DNA of 64,000 nt, from NCBI RefSeq assembly GCF_002514735.1, contig NZ_NBWU01000001.1, positions 1-64,000 on the forward strand, read 5' to 3'. A program made the position numbers and the translations under genes. Below, in pieces: positions 34,215-44,374 of the stretch. The notes beneath the pieces were generated by a model, which was not told the origin of the DNA, searched no databases, and worked only from the letters and a program-made list of their open reading frames with translations. Every line of letters begins with the position of its first letter. Position 1 is the stretch's first letter. Origin of the DNA: Sediminicola luteus (GTDB lineage Bacteria > Bacteroidota > Bacteroidia > Flavobacteriales > Flavobacteriaceae).

Positions 34215-35795
34215 TTATTCGTTGGCCAAAGGTATCCATCGGGTACTTAAATCGGGATCCTTCATATCGGCATCTAAAGGAAACATGGGACGTTTAATAT
34301 TTTTATAGCCCAAGCGTTCTAGATCTTGGTCTACACCTCCAGGGGTAAGGGCCATAACCCAGTCTGCCCGTATATTATATAATTCCGGCACCAAATAGCC
34401 GATTTTAACCATGACGATATCGGCCTCACGCGGTTTCAGCCCCAAATTAGTAAAATCGGCCTCTTTATGGTAGGGCTTCCGTTTTTTGGTTACGATTACC
34501 TGTAAACTCCCCACTTGAACTACCACTTCGGTCTCGGCATGGGTATCGCCATGTCGAATGGCGGTAATGGTTCCTTCCAAAAGTACCGGTCCGGCAAAAC
34601 GATTATCTACATCGGCCCCGGCCGTTGCACTGATCTGGGCACCCTTACCCAAGGCGACCGCCTTTTCCACAAAATCGGGACCAGGTATGGAGGCATAGAT
34701 CAACTGCGGGCCATCGGCTTTTTTGAACTCGGGGCGTTGTAACAATTCATTCAAGGTCCAGGTAACATCGCCCGCACCCCCAGCGGTAGGATTATCGCCC
34801 ATATCGCTGATTATAAAAGGCTTTTTATCGCTGGCCAAAGCTTGACGCATGGCATCTTCAAAAGTGGTAGTGGTCGCTACGAACTCAAATTCGTGCCGTA
34901 CCCGCCAGAATTCCGCCGCCAATTGCTCGGCTGCCTCCGAAACTTGTTGTTCGTCATCGCCAACAGCCATGACCACCGCATGGTTGCGAGGCTCGTCGGC
35001 CCAGGCATAACCGATCCAAATGGCGGCATCGATAACCCCATTCTCTTTAGTCAAGGGGGCTACTTGGGCATAGAGACTTTTACCCGGCTCTATTCGGGTA
35101 CTGGTTTTTTCACCTGGCAATAAAATAGGCACGGGAATCCAGGCCTTGTACTTGGGTTTCCCCTTACCGCTTTCCAAACGATCTAACAGATTATCTACCG
35201 CCCGTTGTTTCGATTCCAAAGCGTCTTCATGGGGTGCCATTCGATAACAAGTGATCAAATCGGAATGTTGGGCCAAACGTTCCGAAACATTACCATGTAA
35301 ATCCATAGAGGTCGATATTAGGGTTTCGGGGCCCACCACTTTTCGTATCTGGGCTATCATATCGCCTTCAGGATCTTCAATGCCCTGTACGCTCATGGCC
35401 CCATGGATATCGAAAAAGAGTCCGTCGTAAGGTAAATTGGCTTTGAGTAATCGTAAGGTATGGTTCATCAACGAATCATAAGCCCGCCGCGATACGATTC
35501 CGCCAGGTAATGATTTACCCACCAAGGCAGGGTACCATTGGGCCCGGATCCTGTTTACCGAATCGGAATGCATAAAGGGATAACGGTCAAAAATAGCTTC
35601 CCCCATTTTGGAATGGAAGGCCTCCACTTCGGAAACCGCGGGGGAAAAAGTACTCGATTCAATCCCAAGACCGGCTATGGCCACCCGAGGTAATTTGGCT
35701 TCGTTGGTTGTTTCTGTTTCTTTAGGGGTCTGCTTGCAAGCTATAAGGCTACAGACCAGCCCTATCGTTAAAAATTTCCGTGATATGATTTTCAT
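34215..35795 (-). CDS. M81 family metallopeptidase (MlrC-like), lipoprotein
   Basis: The 526-residue product has a lipobox (LIAC) and then the MlrC fold. Characteristic segments are VAIAGLGIESSTFSPAVS, FFDIHGAMSVQGIEDPEGD, STSMDLHGNVSERL and FIISDMGDNPTAGGAGD. MlrC was described as a microcystin-degrading enzyme; homologues in non-degraders likely act on other peptides or peptidoglycan fragments. It is exported and membrane-anchored. First gene of the operon with GSCFA. Confidence 0.92.
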   Translation of the reverse strand: MKIISRKFLTIGLVCSLIACKQTPKETETTNEAKLPRVAIAGLGIESSTFSPAVSEVEAFHSKMGEAIFDRYPFMHSDSVNRIRAQWYPALVGKSLPGGIVSRRAYDSLMNHTLRLLKANLPYDGLFFDIHGAMSVQGIEDPEGDMIAQIRKVVGPETLISTSMDLHGNVSERLAQHSDLITCYRMAPHEDALESKQRAVDNLLDRLESGKGKPKYKAWIPVPILLPGEKTSTRIEPGKSLYAQVAPLTKENGVIDAAIWIGYAWADEPRNHAVVMAVGDDEQQVSEAAEQLAAEFWRVRHEFEFVATTTTFEDAMRQALASDKKPFIISDMGDNPTAGGAGDVTWTLNELLQRPEFKKADGPQLIYASIPGPDFVEKAVALGKGAQISATAGADVDNRFAGPVLLEGTITAIRHGDTHAETEVVVQVGSLQVIVTKKRKPYHKEADFTNLGLKPREADIVMVKIGYLVPELYNIRADWVMALTPGGVDQDLERLGYKNIKRPMFPLDADMKDPDLSTRWIPLANE

Positions 35796-35929
35796 GGCAT
35801 CTCTTAGTTTGGTTCCGCCTAAGGTAGCAAAACAATACCTATTGGGGTGCTAAAAACATCAAACAATCGGGCTATGTAGTGCCAATTGGCCATAGCGGCT
35901 TTATGTATCTTTACCACAAAGCTTAGCAT

Positions 35930-38167
35930 ATGTCTTCTAAATCGATATTCTTTTTCTTCTTGGGATGTTTTTCTTTCGTCCTACAGGCACAAACTGACCA
36001 AATGACCCTAGACCGTATGTTCTCGGGGGAATTCCGTCAAGATTACGAACGCACCATTCAATGGGATGCCACGGGCGACCACTATTTTACCATTGAAAAG
36101 TCGGCCAGTATCGATGGAGCCGACGAATTGGTACGCTATACCAGTGCCAACCAAGAACGTTCGGTCTTCGTGTCCGCCGAAAAACTTCGAACCCAAGGAA
36201 CATCTTTACATATCGAAAGTTTTAGTCTTTCGCCAGACGGTAGTAAAGTATTGATCTTCACCAACTCGAGTCGGGTGTGGCGCTCTAATACCAAGGGAGA
36301 CTATTGGGTGTTTGACCTAAATACCCAAAAACTGACCCAGTTGGGCGCTGATCTGGAGGCCTCTTCCTTGATGTTCGCCAAGTTCTCTTCGGACAACCGC
36401 TACGTCTATTATGTGCATAAATTCAATATCTATCGCGAAGATTTCAAAACCCAAACCAAAACGGCACTTACCCAAGATGGTACCGGTGCTATTATTAACG
36501 GGACATTCGATTGGGTTTATGAGGAAGAATTCGGCAAAAGGGATGGTTTTACCATTAGTCCGGCCGATAGCCGTATCGCCTTTTGGCAACTCGATGCCTC
36601 GGCGACCGGCACCTTTTACATGATCAATAATACCGACTCGATCTATTCGAGACCCATTCCGATCCAGTACCCTAAGGTGGGCCAAACCCCTTCTTCGGCA
36701 AAAATCGGTATTATCGACCTAAAAGACGACGCCATACATTGGGTAGGCTTAGAAGGCGACCCCAGACAAAATTATATTCCCGGAATCCAATGGGTTCATG
36801 ACGATCTATTGCTAATACAACGGTTAAACCGCCACCAAAACCATTTGAAAATTTGGGGCTATACCCCGAGCACCAAACAATTGAAGTTAATATATGAGGA
36901 AACCGAAGATACCTGGGTAGATATAGGCTACCCCGATGTTTCGTCGGATAGCTGGGGCAATAACGACCTACCCTTGGTAGACAAGAAAACCGCATTTTTA
37001 CGTATGACCGAAAATGATGCTTGGCGTCATGTGTACAAGGTAGCTATCGCAACAGGAAAGAAAACCTTGGTTACCCCATTCGACTACGATGTGGCATCGA
37101 TGCGTAGTGCCACCTCTAAAGGTTTGTTCTACATGGCCTCGCCAGAAAACAGCACCCAACGCTATTTGTATTATACCGATTTGAAAGGGAAAGGCAAGGA
37201 TAAACGCATTACTCCCGAAAGCTACGACGGCTTAAATGGCTACAATGTTTCCCCTAACGGAAAATACGCCATTCACAACCATCAAAGTGCCAAAAAAGCA
37301 AGAACGGTACGCTTTATTAGCCTGCCCGACCACAAGGTCATTAAAACCCTGGTAGACAATGCTAGACATACCCAGAAAATGGCCACTTTAGACCATCCAG
37401 AGGTTCGTTTTTCGCAAGTAACCACAGCCGAGGGCATTACCCTAGATGTACGCACCGTTTTGCCTACGGGTTTCGATCCTGCTAAAAAATACCCGGTCAT
37501 TTTCCATGTATATGGCGAACCTTGGTCGCAACAGGCCCTAGACAAGCCCATTGGTTCCTTTAATATCTTCTTGGCCCAACAAGGATATGTGGTCATCGAT
37601 ATGGATAATCGCGGCACCCCATGTTTGAACGGTAGCGCGTGGCGAAAGAGTATTTATAGGAAAATAGGGCTGATCAATGCCCAAGATCAGGCCATGGCCG
37701 CCCAAGAATTGTTAAAACTCGATTATCTCGATGCCGAACGTACTGCAGTCTGGGGCTGGAGCGGCGGTGGCTCCATGACCATGAACCTGATGTTCAAATA
37801 CCCGGAAATCTATAAAACTGGGGTGGCCGTAGCCGGGGTTTCCAACCAATTGGTCTACGACAATATCTATCAAGAACGCTATATGGGTCTACCCCAGGAA
37901 AACGAGGAAGATTTTATCAAAGGCTCTCCCCTAACCTATGCCAAAAACCTGGAGGGGAATTTATTGATTATCCATGGTACAGCAGACGACAATGTACACT
38001 ACCAAAGCGCCGAGCTTTTGGTAAACGAGTTGATCAAACACAACAAACAGTTCGATTTTATGGCCTACCCGAACCGTTCGCACGGTATCTATGAAGGCGC
38101 CAATACCAGCCGGCATTTATACACCTTGATCGCCAATTACTTTTTGGAGCATACGCCGGTGGATTAA
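35930..38167 (+). CDS. S9 family peptidase, dipeptidyl peptidase IV type
   Basis: The 745-residue secreted enzyme removes Xaa-Pro or Xaa-Ala dipeptides. The N-terminal half is an eight-bladed propeller of the DPPIV_N type, with the substrate-pocket DWVYEEEFG containing the two Glu residues. The hydrolase domain holds GWSGGGSMT (catalytic Ser), HGTADDNVH (Asp) and NRSHGIYEG (His). The signal peptide is short (SIFFFFLGCFSFVLQAQ). Monocistronic, divergent from M81. Confidence 0.96.
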   Translation: MSSKSIFFFFLGCFSFVLQAQTDQMTLDRMFSGEFRQDYERTIQWDATGDHYFTIEKSASIDGADELVRYTSANQERSVFVSAEKLRTQGTSLHIESFSLSPDGSKVLIFTNSSRVWRSNTKGDYWVFDLNTQKLTQLGADLEASSLMFAKFSSDNRYVYYVHKFNIYREDFKTQTKTALTQDGTGAIINGTFDWVYEEEFGKRDGFTISPADSRIAFWQLDASATGTFYMINNTDSIYSRPIPIQYPKVGQTPSSAKIGIIDLKDDAIHWVGLEGDPRQNYIPGIQWVHDDLLLIQRLNRHQNHLKIWGYTPSTKQLKLIYEETEDTWVDIGYPDVSSDSWGNNDLPLVDKKTAFLRMTENDAWRHVYKVAIATGKKTLVTPFDYDVASMRSATSKGLFYMASPENSTQRYLYYTDLKGKGKDKRITPESYDGLNGYNVSPNGKYAIHNHQSAKKARTVRFISLPDHKVIKTLVDNARHTQKMATLDHPEVRFSQVTTAEGITLDVRTVLPTGFDPAKKYPVIFHVYGEPWSQQALDKPIGSFNIFLAQQGYVVIDMDNRGTPCLNGSAWRKSIYRKIGLINAQDQAMAAQELLKLDYLDAERTAVWGWSGGGSMTMNLMFKYPEIYKTGVAVAGVSNQLVYDNIYQERYMGLPQENEEDFIKGSPLTYAKNLEGNLLIIHGTADDNVHYQSAELLVNELIKHNKQFDFMAYPNRSHGIYEGANTSRHLYTLIANYFLEHTPVD

Positions 38168-38184
38168 GAGGAAAGACTCAAAAG

Positions 38185-38222
38185 AAAAGCCCTGTCATCA
38201 TCTGTGACAGGGCTTTTATTAT
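38185..38222. terminator. Bidirectional terminator between the DPP-IV and alaS genes
   Basis: AAAAGCCCTGTCA (38185-38197) pairs with TGACAGGGCTTTT (38205-38217), a 13-bp stem. Forward tail TTTTATTATTT; reverse tail TTTTCTTTTG. Confidence 0.88.
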
Positions 38223-38242
38223 TTAATGCTATTGTCTAGTTT

Positions 38243-40879
38243 TTATTCCAAGTACCCCTTGGCCGCAGCTAAAGCTTCGCCTAGTCCGGCTGGGTTTTTA
38301 CCCCCCGCAGTAGCGAAAAAGGGCTGTCCCCCACCGCCACCTTGAATGAACTTGCCCAGTTCACGGACGATGGTTCCGGCATTCAGGTTTTTGGCCGCCG
38401 CCAATTCTTTGGAGATATAACAACTCAAAAGGGCCTTGCCGTTTTGTTCGGCCCCGAAAAGCAGAAAAAGGTTATCGGCATTGCTACCCAGTTCAAAACA
38501 GAGGTTTTTAATGGCTGCCGCATCTAAATCTACCTGCTTGGCCAAAAAGTCTACCCCGGCCACCGTTTCAATCTCGGCCTTAAGTTGCTGTTTTACGTTT
38601 TGGGCCTTTTCTTTTAATAAAGCTTCTATCTGTTTCTGTAGTTTCTGGTTTTCTTCCTGAAGATTACCCACCGCTTTTACCGGGTCTTTGGCATTGTTCA
38701 ATAGATCTTTGATCTCGTACAATTGGCGGTTGTTCTGCCAATAAAACTCTTTCGTAGCATCGGCCGTGATGGCCTCAATACGTCTGATTCCGGCCGCAAC
38801 GGCCCCTTCGGAAACAATCTTGAAATGCCAAAGTTCGTTGGTATTCTGCACATGGGTACCCCCACACAATTCTACCGAACTACCAAACTTTATGGTACGA
38901 ACCGTATCGCCATACTTTTCACCAAAAAGTGCCATGGCCCCTTGATCTAAGGCTTGTTGCATAGGCACCGTACGTTGTTCTTCCAAAGGCAAACTGGCCG
39001 CAATACGGGCATTGACGAAATTCTCGACCAATCGTAACTCATCTACCGTCATTTTACCAAAGTGCGAAAAATCGAAACGCAGGTATTTTGAATGTACTGC
39101 CGAGCCTTTCTGCTCTACATGCTCGCCCAAAATCTCGCGTAACCCTTGATGCAATAAATGGGTCGCCGTATGGTTACAAGCGGTTCTTCTACGTTGCTTT
39201 TTATCTACAATAGCCTTAAAAGTAGCCTCGGGATCCCTCGGAAGTGACTTAGCAAAATGCACGATCTCGTTATTCTCCCTTTTGGTATCTATGATATAGG
39301 TTAGGTTACCATTGGCGGCCTCTAAATATCCTTTATCACCCACTTGGCCACCGCCTTCAGCATAAAAAGGGGTCATATTGAACACCAATTGGTATTGATC
39401 GCCCTCTTTTTTAGTGGTCACCTTGCGGTATTTCTGGATCTTGATATCGGTCTCAAGGTAATCGTAACCCACAAATTCCTGTACTTGATCGGTTCCGATA
39501 ACCGTCCAATCCCCTGTGCTGGTTTCCGTAGCCTTACGGGAGCGGTTCTTTTGCTCCTCCATACGAAGGGCGAAACGCTCGGTATCTACCCCAAACCCTT
39601 TTTCACTGGCGATAAGCTGGGTAAGGTCGATAGGAAAACCAAAGGTATCGTATAACTCAAAGGCCTTATCACCCGATAGGGTCTGGCCTTCGGTGTTTTT
39701 CAAAGCGGCATCCAACAGCCCCAAACCTTGTTCCAAGGTCTTTAGAAATGACCGTTCTTCTTCTTGGATTACGTTTTCGATCAATTGCTGCTGCACCTTC
39801 AACTCTGGGAAGGCATGTTGGGCCATATAGCGCAGTTCCTTCACCAAAAGATGCATAAAAGGCTGCTTTAGGCCCAAAAAGGTAAAGCCGTATCGGATGG
39901 CCCTACGCAAAATCCTACGGATTACATAACCAGCACCCGTATTGGAGGGTAACTGCCCATCGGCAATGGAAAAAGAAACGGCACGAAGGTGATCGGCGAT
40001 CACACGAATGGCGATATCGGTTTCTTCCTGTTTCCCATAATCTACCCCCGAAATAGCCTCGATTTCTCGAATGATCGGTGTAAACACATCGGTATCGTAG
40101 TTCGATTGCTTGCCCTGCAGTACCATACACAAGCGCTCAAAGCCCATACCGGTATCTACATGTTTGGCCGGTAATGACTCTAGGCTACCATCGGCCTTAC
40201 GGTTGTATTGCATAAAGACCAGGTTCCAGATTTCTACCACCTGCGGATGGTCTTGGTTTACCAAACTGGCCCCGGATACTTTTTGTTTTTCTTCCTCGGA
40301 ACGGATATCGACATGGATCTCAGAACAGGGCCCACACGGACCTTGATCGCCCATCTCCCAAAAGTTATCCTTTTTGTCGCCCATTAAAATGCGGTCTTCC
40401 GGAATAATGGCCTTCCAAAAATCCATGGCCTCTTGATCCAAGGCCAAGTTATCGGCATCGGTACTGCCTTCAAAAACGGTTACGTACAGATTCTCCTTGG
40501 GTATGCCATATACCTCGGTAAGCAATTCCCAAGCCCAGGAAATGGCCTCTTTTTTAAAGTACCCATTGCCCTTGCCTGCCGGATCACCAAAACTCCAGTT
40601 ACCCAACATTTCGAACATGGTATGGTGATAGGTATCGCGGCCTACTTCTTCCAAATCATTGTGTTTCCCACTAACCCTAAGGCACTTTTGGGTGTCGGCC
40701 ACACGATGCGACTGGGGCGTACCTATACCCAAGAAAAACTCCTTGAACTGGTTCATTCCGGCATTGGTGAACATCAGGGTGGGATCGTCTTTGATCACCA
40801 TGGGTGCCGAGGGCACAATCTTATGCATTTTTTCTTCAAAAAAACGAAGGAACTGGGCTCTGACTTCTTGGGATTTCAT
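38243..40879 (-). CDS. alaS: Alanyl-tRNA synthetase
   Basis: The 878-residue enzyme charges tRNA-Ala. The class II core starts at [17 protein letters not shown] and has [48 protein letters not shown] and [10 protein letters not shown]. The editing domain has the zinc motif [12 protein letters not shown] and [13 protein letters not shown]. The C-Ala domain ends [14 protein letters not shown]. Length is full. Its TATTTTTG -7 box (40955-40962, minus strand) lies upstream, overlapping the divergent M23 promoter. Confidence 0.98.
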   Translation of the reverse strand: MKSQEVRAQFLRFFEEKMHKIVPSAPMVIKDDPTLMFTNAGMNQFKEFFLGIGTPQSHRVADTQKCLRVSGKHNDLEEVGRDTYHHTMFEMLGNWSFGDPAGKGNGYFKKEAISWAWELLTEVYGIPKENLYVTVFEGSTDADNLALDQEAMDFWKAIIPEDRILMGDKKDNFWEMGDQGPCGPCSEIHVDIRSEEEKQKVSGASLVNQDHPQVVEIWNLVFMQYNRKADGSLESLPAKHVDTGMGFERLCMVLQGKQSNYDTDVFTPIIREIEAISGVDYGKQEETDIAIRVIADHLRAVSFSIADGQLPSNTGAGYVIRRILRRAIRYGFTFLGLKQPFMHLLVKELRYMAQHAFPELKVQQQLIENVIQEEERSFLKTLEQGLGLLDAALKNTEGQTLSGDKAFELYDTFGFPIDLTQLIASEKGFGVDTERFALRMEEQKNRSRKATETSTGDWTVIGTDQVQEFVGYDYLETDIKIQKYRKVTTKKEGDQYQLVFNMTPFYAEGGGQVGDKGYLEAANGNLTYIIDTKRENNEIVHFAKSLPRDPEATFKAIVDKKQRRRTACNHTATHLLHQGLREILGEHVEQKGSAVHSKYLRFDFSHFGKMTVDELRLVENFVNARIAASLPLEEQRTVPMQQALDQGAMALFGEKYGDTVRTIKFGSSVELCGGTHVQNTNELWHFKIVSEGAVAAGIRRIEAITADATKEFYWQNNRQLYEIKDLLNNAKDPVKAVGNLQEENQKLQKQIEALLKEKAQNVKQQLKAEIETVAGVDFLAKQVDLDAAAIKNLCFELGSNADNLFLLFGAEQNGKALLSCYISKELAAAKNLNAGTIVRELGKFIQGGGGGQPFFATAGGKNPAGLGEALAAAKGYLE

Positions 40880-40977
40880 TGATATCGGGTAAGCTTCTTA
40901 GTATCATCGCGGTTTACGAAACAATTTCTATATTTGTTGGGATAAACCAGCGCACAAAAATAGGATAAAATCCGCTT

Positions 40978-41955
40978 ATGTCTAAGGTTAAATATTTTTA
41001 CGATCCCGATACGCTTTCGTATCGTAAGATCGAACCGAAAAAATCGCGAAAGTATCGAAACATCGGGCTTTTTCTGCTGGGTTCGGCCCTTTTCGGTTTT
41101 TTGGTGGTTATGCTGTTGATGAATACCAATTTGATCAACACCCCTAAAGAACTCTCCCTGCAACGCGAACTACGGAATTACGAACTGCAGTTTGAACTGT
41201 TGGACAAAAAAATGGAGCAGGTAGAGCAAGTTTTGGCCAATGTAGAAGAACGCGACAACAATATTTATCGTTTATATTTCGAAGCCAACCCTATTCCGGA
41301 AGAGCAACGCAAGGCCGGATTCGGGGGAATAAACCGTTATAAATCGTTGGAAGGTTTCAACAATTCGGAAATGATCATGGCCACGACCCAACGGTTGGAT
41401 ATCATTCAAAAGCAATTGGTGGTACAGTCGAAATCGCTGGACGAGATTACCAAACTGGCCAAGGAAAAGGAAAAACTGCTGGCTTCCATTCCGGCCATAC
41501 AACCCGTGAGCAACGAAGACCTTACCCGTATGGCTTCCGGTTATGGGTGGCGTTCCGACCCGTTTACCAAAGCTAGAAAAATGCACTGGGGTATGGATTT
41601 TACCGCGCCCAAAGGCACTCCTATTTATGCCTCAGGTGATGGTAAGATTACACGGGCCGACAATAAATCGTCGGGTTACGGAAAGCACATCCGTATCGAT
41701 CATGGTTATGGTTATCTTACCCTATATGCCCATTTAAGCAACTATAACGTGAAGGTGGGCCAAAAGGTAGAACGTGGCGATCTTATCGGTTTTGTGGGCA
41801 GTACCGGGCGTTCCCAGGCGCCGCACCTGCATTACGAGGTATTTAAGGACGGAAAACGTATCAATCCGATCAATTTCTATTATGGCAGTTTGTCTACCGA
41901 GGAATTTGCCAATATGCTCAAATACGCCCAACAAGAAAACCAATCGCTCGATTAA
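40978..41955 (+). CDS. M23 peptidase, membrane-anchored with coiled coil
   Basis: The 325-residue product has one N-terminal transmembrane helix (about 30-48: IGLFLLGSALFGFLVVML), a coiled-coil region (about 55-90), and a LytM-type M23 domain. Zinc ligands are visible in HWGMDFTAPKGTP and HLHYEVFKDG. It fits peptidoglycan endopeptidases of the lysostaphin-like class that act in the periplasm. A TATATTTG box at 40929-40936 is its likely promoter. The stop shares one base with the start of the next gene. Confidence 0.93.
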   Translation: MSKVKYFYDPDTLSYRKIEPKKSRKYRNIGLFLLGSALFGFLVVMLLMNTNLINTPKELSLQRELRNYELQFELLDKKMEQVEQVLANVEERDNNIYRLYFEANPIPEEQRKAGFGGINRYKSLEGFNNSEMIMATTQRLDIIQKQLVVQSKSLDEITKLAKEKEKLLASIPAIQPVSNEDLTRMASGYGWRSDPFTKARKMHWGMDFTAPKGTPIYASGDGKITRADNKSSGYGKHIRIDHGYGYLTLYAHLSNYNVKVGQKVERGDLIGFVGSTGRSQAPHLHYEVFKDGKRINPINFYYGSLSTEEFANMLKYAQQENQSLD

Positions 41956-42284
41956 TGCATATCGACCTTCCTGAAAAACTGTATTATTCCATTGGCGAAG
42001 TCGCCAAGGCTTTTGGGGTGAATACCTCTTTGATACGGTTTTGGGAAAAGGAGTTCGACGAGATCAAACCTAAAAAGAACGCCAAGGGCAATCGTAAGTT
42101 TACCCCACAGGACATAAAAAACCTCGAATTGATCTATCATTTGGTGAAAGAAAGAGGTTTTACCCTAGAAGGGGCCAAAACCCATTTAAAGGAAGAAAAG
42201 AAAAAGACCTTGACCAATTTTGAGATTATCCGGAAATTGGAAGGCATCAAGGCCGAACTCATCAAGATAAAAAGTCAATTATAA
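41955..42284 (+). CDS. MerR-family transcriptional regulator, short
   Basis: The 109-residue product has a MerR HTH: YYSIGEVAKAFGVNTSLIRFWEKEF and GNRKFTPQDIKNLELIYHLVKERGF. No C-terminal effector domain; the rest is one dimerising helix. It overlaps the M23 stop by one base (TAATG), so it is translationally coupled. The M23/MerR pairing suggests control of wall metabolism. Confidence 0.93.
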   Translation: MHIDLPEKLYYSIGEVAKAFGVNTSLIRFWEKEFDEIKPKKNAKGNRKFTPQDIKNLELIYHLVKERGFTLEGAKTHLKEEKKKTLTNFEIIRKLEGIKAELIKIKSQL

Positions 42285-42305
42285 CACAAACCTAATCCAT
42301 ACCTC

Positions 42306-42893
42306 ATGAAAAAATTCCTTCCCATATTGGTCATTTTAGGCCTACTCGCGCTGGCCGTTATGTATTATGTGAATACCAATAACCGTTTTGTAGAAATGAA
42401 AGGCCAAGCAACCAAGCAATGGGCCAATGTAGAGAGTTCGTACCAAAGACGGAGCGATTTGATCCCGAACTTGGTGAATACCGTTAAAGGGGCGGCCGAC
42501 TTTGAAAAGGAAACCCTTACCGCGGTTATCGAAGCCCGTGCCAAAGCTACTTCGACTACCATAGACCCTAGCAAGCTTTCCGCCGAGAATATGGCCCAGT
42601 TCCAACAGGCCCAAGACGGACTTAGCGGGGCTTTGTCGCGTTTATTGGTGAGTGTAGAGCGGTATCCGGAGTTAAAGGCCAACCAAAACTTTAGGGATTT
42701 ACAAGCCCAGTTGGAAGGCACCGAAAATCGTATTAATGTTGAGCGTAACCGCTTTAACGATATTGCCGGGGAATACAATATCGCCATTGCCAAAATACCG
42801 GCCAGCATTATCGCTAACCTAGCCGGTTTCGATGCCTTGAACCTCTTTAAGTCGGCCCCAGGTGCCGAGAATGCCCCAACCGTAGAATTTTAA
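42306..42893 (+). CDS. lemA: LemA family protein
   Basis: The 195-residue product has a transmembrane start (LPILVILGLLALAVMYYV) and then the family's helical bundle: QWANVESSYQRRSDLIPNLVNTVKGAADFE, RYPELKANQNFRDLQAQLEGTENRI and YNIAIAKIPASIIANLAGF. LemA function is not settled. It is followed by two TPM-domain genes 9 bases apart or overlapping, a combination widely conserved and probably an envelope-maintenance module. Confidence 0.95.
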   Translation: MKKFLPILVILGLLALAVMYYVNTNNRFVEMKGQATKQWANVESSYQRRSDLIPNLVNTVKGAADFEKETLTAVIEARAKATSTTIDPSKLSAENMAQFQQAQDGLSGALSRLLVSVERYPELKANQNFRDLQAQLEGTENRINVERNRFNDIAGEYNIAIAKIPASIIANLAGFDALNLFKSAPGAENAPTVEF

Positions 42894-42901
42894 GGCACCC
42901 T

Positions 42902-43339
42902 ATGTCCAAAACCGAGGATTTTCTTAGCCTGGAAGAGGAAAAAGCCGTGGTGGCCGCCATTGTGGCCGCCGAAAAACTGACCTCTGGCGAAATACGGGTT
43001 CATCTCGAAGGCCATAGTGAAGAAACGGCCATGGCCCGTTGCCAGGCCCTTTTCCATTACCTAAAAATGGACAACACCCAAGACCGGAACGGGGTATTGA
43101 TCTATGTGGCCGTAGAAGACCGCCAATTGGCCATAGTAGGCGATTCGGGTATTGACGCGGTTACCCCCGACAATTTTTGGGAGAGCACCCGAGACGCCAT
43201 TCTCAGTGCCTTTAAAAAAGGGGAGTTCTCACAAGGACTGATTAATGGGGTACAGACGGCCGGACGAGCTTTGGCAAAACATTTTCCCTGGAACGATAAC
43301 GACACCAATGAACTACCCAATGCGATCTCTAAAAGCTAA
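42902..43339 (+). CDS. TPM-domain protein, soluble
   Basis: The 145-residue product has the TPM (YgcG/repair of photosystem II) fold: VVAAIVAAEKLTSGEIRVHLE, NGVLIYVAVEDRQLAIVGD and GIDAVTPDNFWEST. No signal peptide or membrane segment, so it acts in the cytoplasm. It sits nine bases after lemA and is followed by an overlapping TPM gene with a signal. This paired layout is typical of Bacteroidetes. Confidence 0.92.
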   Translation: MSKTEDFLSLEEEKAVVAAIVAAEKLTSGEIRVHLEGHSEETAMARCQALFHYLKMDNTQDRNGVLIYVAVEDRQLAIVGDSGIDAVTPDNFWESTRDAILSAFKKGEFSQGLINGVQTAGRALAKHFPWNDNDTNELPNAISKS

Positions 43340-44123
43340 AATCCTTCTATTGGGTGTCTTGTTTTGGTGCGGCAATAGTGTCTGGGCCCAATTCGACATA
43401 CCTAAAGTTCCGACTAAAAACAAACAAACCGCAGTTTACGATTATGTAGGACTTTTGAGTTCGGGAGATAAAGCCTTATTGTCGACCAAACTATTGGGCT
43501 ATGCCGATACTACTTCTACACAAATCGTAATCATCGCCATACCCTCTACACAAGGGGAAGATATTAACCAACTGGCCGCCCAATGGGGACATAAATGGGG
43601 CATTGGCCAAGCCGATAAAGACAACGGCATTGTGGTTATGGTGGCCAAGAACGACCGGAAAATGGCCATATCTACGGGCTACGGCACCGAGCATTTGCTA
43701 ACCGACCTGATATCTAAACGTATCATAGACCAAGTGATTACCCCACGGTTTAAGCAGGGCCAGTTCTACGAAGGCCTTAATGCGGGAACAACGACCATAA
43801 TGCAGGTCATGAGCGGGGAATATACCGAAGACCGGGATTTTAGTAGCGGTGGCAGCAACTTTATCAGTAAGCTTTTTCCACTGATTATTTTCTTTATCAT
43901 TCTTTACATTCTCAGTCGTAGGCGCGGTGGTCGTGGTGGCCGTGGACCTGGCGGACGCGGTGGTGGATTCGATATCTGGGATGCCATTATCCTCAGTAAT
44001 ATGGGCCGTAGTAGCGGTGGTGGCTGGAGCTCCGGTGGGGGTGGCAGCTTTGGTGGCGGTAGTTTCGGTGGCGGCTTTGGTGGCGGAGGCTTTGGAGGCG
44101 GCGGTGCTTCTGGAGGCTGGTAG
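43308..44123 (+). CDS. TPM-domain protein with signal, membrane segment and Gly-rich tail
   Basis: The 271-residue product has a signal peptide (ILLLGVLFWCGNSVWAQ), a TPM domain (YDYVGLLSSGDKALL, TTSTQIVIIAIPST, GIVVMVAKNDRKMAISTGYG), a transmembrane helix (LFPLIIFFIILYIL) and an Arg/Gly- then Ser/Gly-rich tail (GGGFGGGGFGGGGASGGW). This is the YgcG type. Starts at 43308 or 43320 (MRSLKAK) are both possible; each overlaps the preceding gene, suggesting coupling. Confidence 0.9.
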   Translation: MNYPMRSLKAKILLLGVLFWCGNSVWAQFDIPKVPTKNKQTAVYDYVGLLSSGDKALLSTKLLGYADTTSTQIVIIAIPSTQGEDINQLAAQWGHKWGIGQADKDNGIVVMVAKNDRKMAISTGYGTEHLLTDLISKRIIDQVITPRFKQGQFYEGLNAGTTTIMQVMSGEYTEDRDFSSGGSNFISKLFPLIIFFIILYILSRRRGGRGGRGPGGRGGGFDIWDAIILSNMGRSSGGGWSSGGGGSFGGGSFGGGFGGGGFGGGGASGGW

Positions 44124-44175
44124 GGAATTGCCTATTTTCTATTGATTATTGAATATTGAATATTGATTTTACGCT

Positions 44176-44279
44176 GGAATCGTGGAATCGTGGAATCGTG
44201 GAATCGTGGAATCGTGGAATCGTGGAATCGTGGAATCGTGGAATCGTGGAATCGTGGAATCGTGGAATCGTGGAATCGT
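44176..44279. repeat. Tandem array: 13 copies of an 8-bp unit
   Basis: Thirteen perfect head-to-tail copies of GGAATCGT (104 bases), between the TPM operon and der. The run is followed by AAAGGAATGATT. Being 8-periodic, it reads in all three frames as the same 8-residue peptide repeat (ESWNRGIV on the plus strand), which explains an ORF there. It probably varies in copy number by slippage. The preceding 44124-44175 and following 44280-44374 stretches contain short AT-rich repeats and no gene. Confidence 0.97.
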
Positions 44280-44374
44280 AAAAGGAATGATTTTTATAGG
44301 TATACCAAAAGTAATCCCTACCAAAAACCCATTTCCATACTTCGTACTTTGGACTTTGGCCCTTGGACTTCTAC

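Noticed and set aside
44176-44279. CRISPR-like repeat array
   Set aside because: There are no spacers; units are directly head to tail and only 8 bases. No cas genes in the window.
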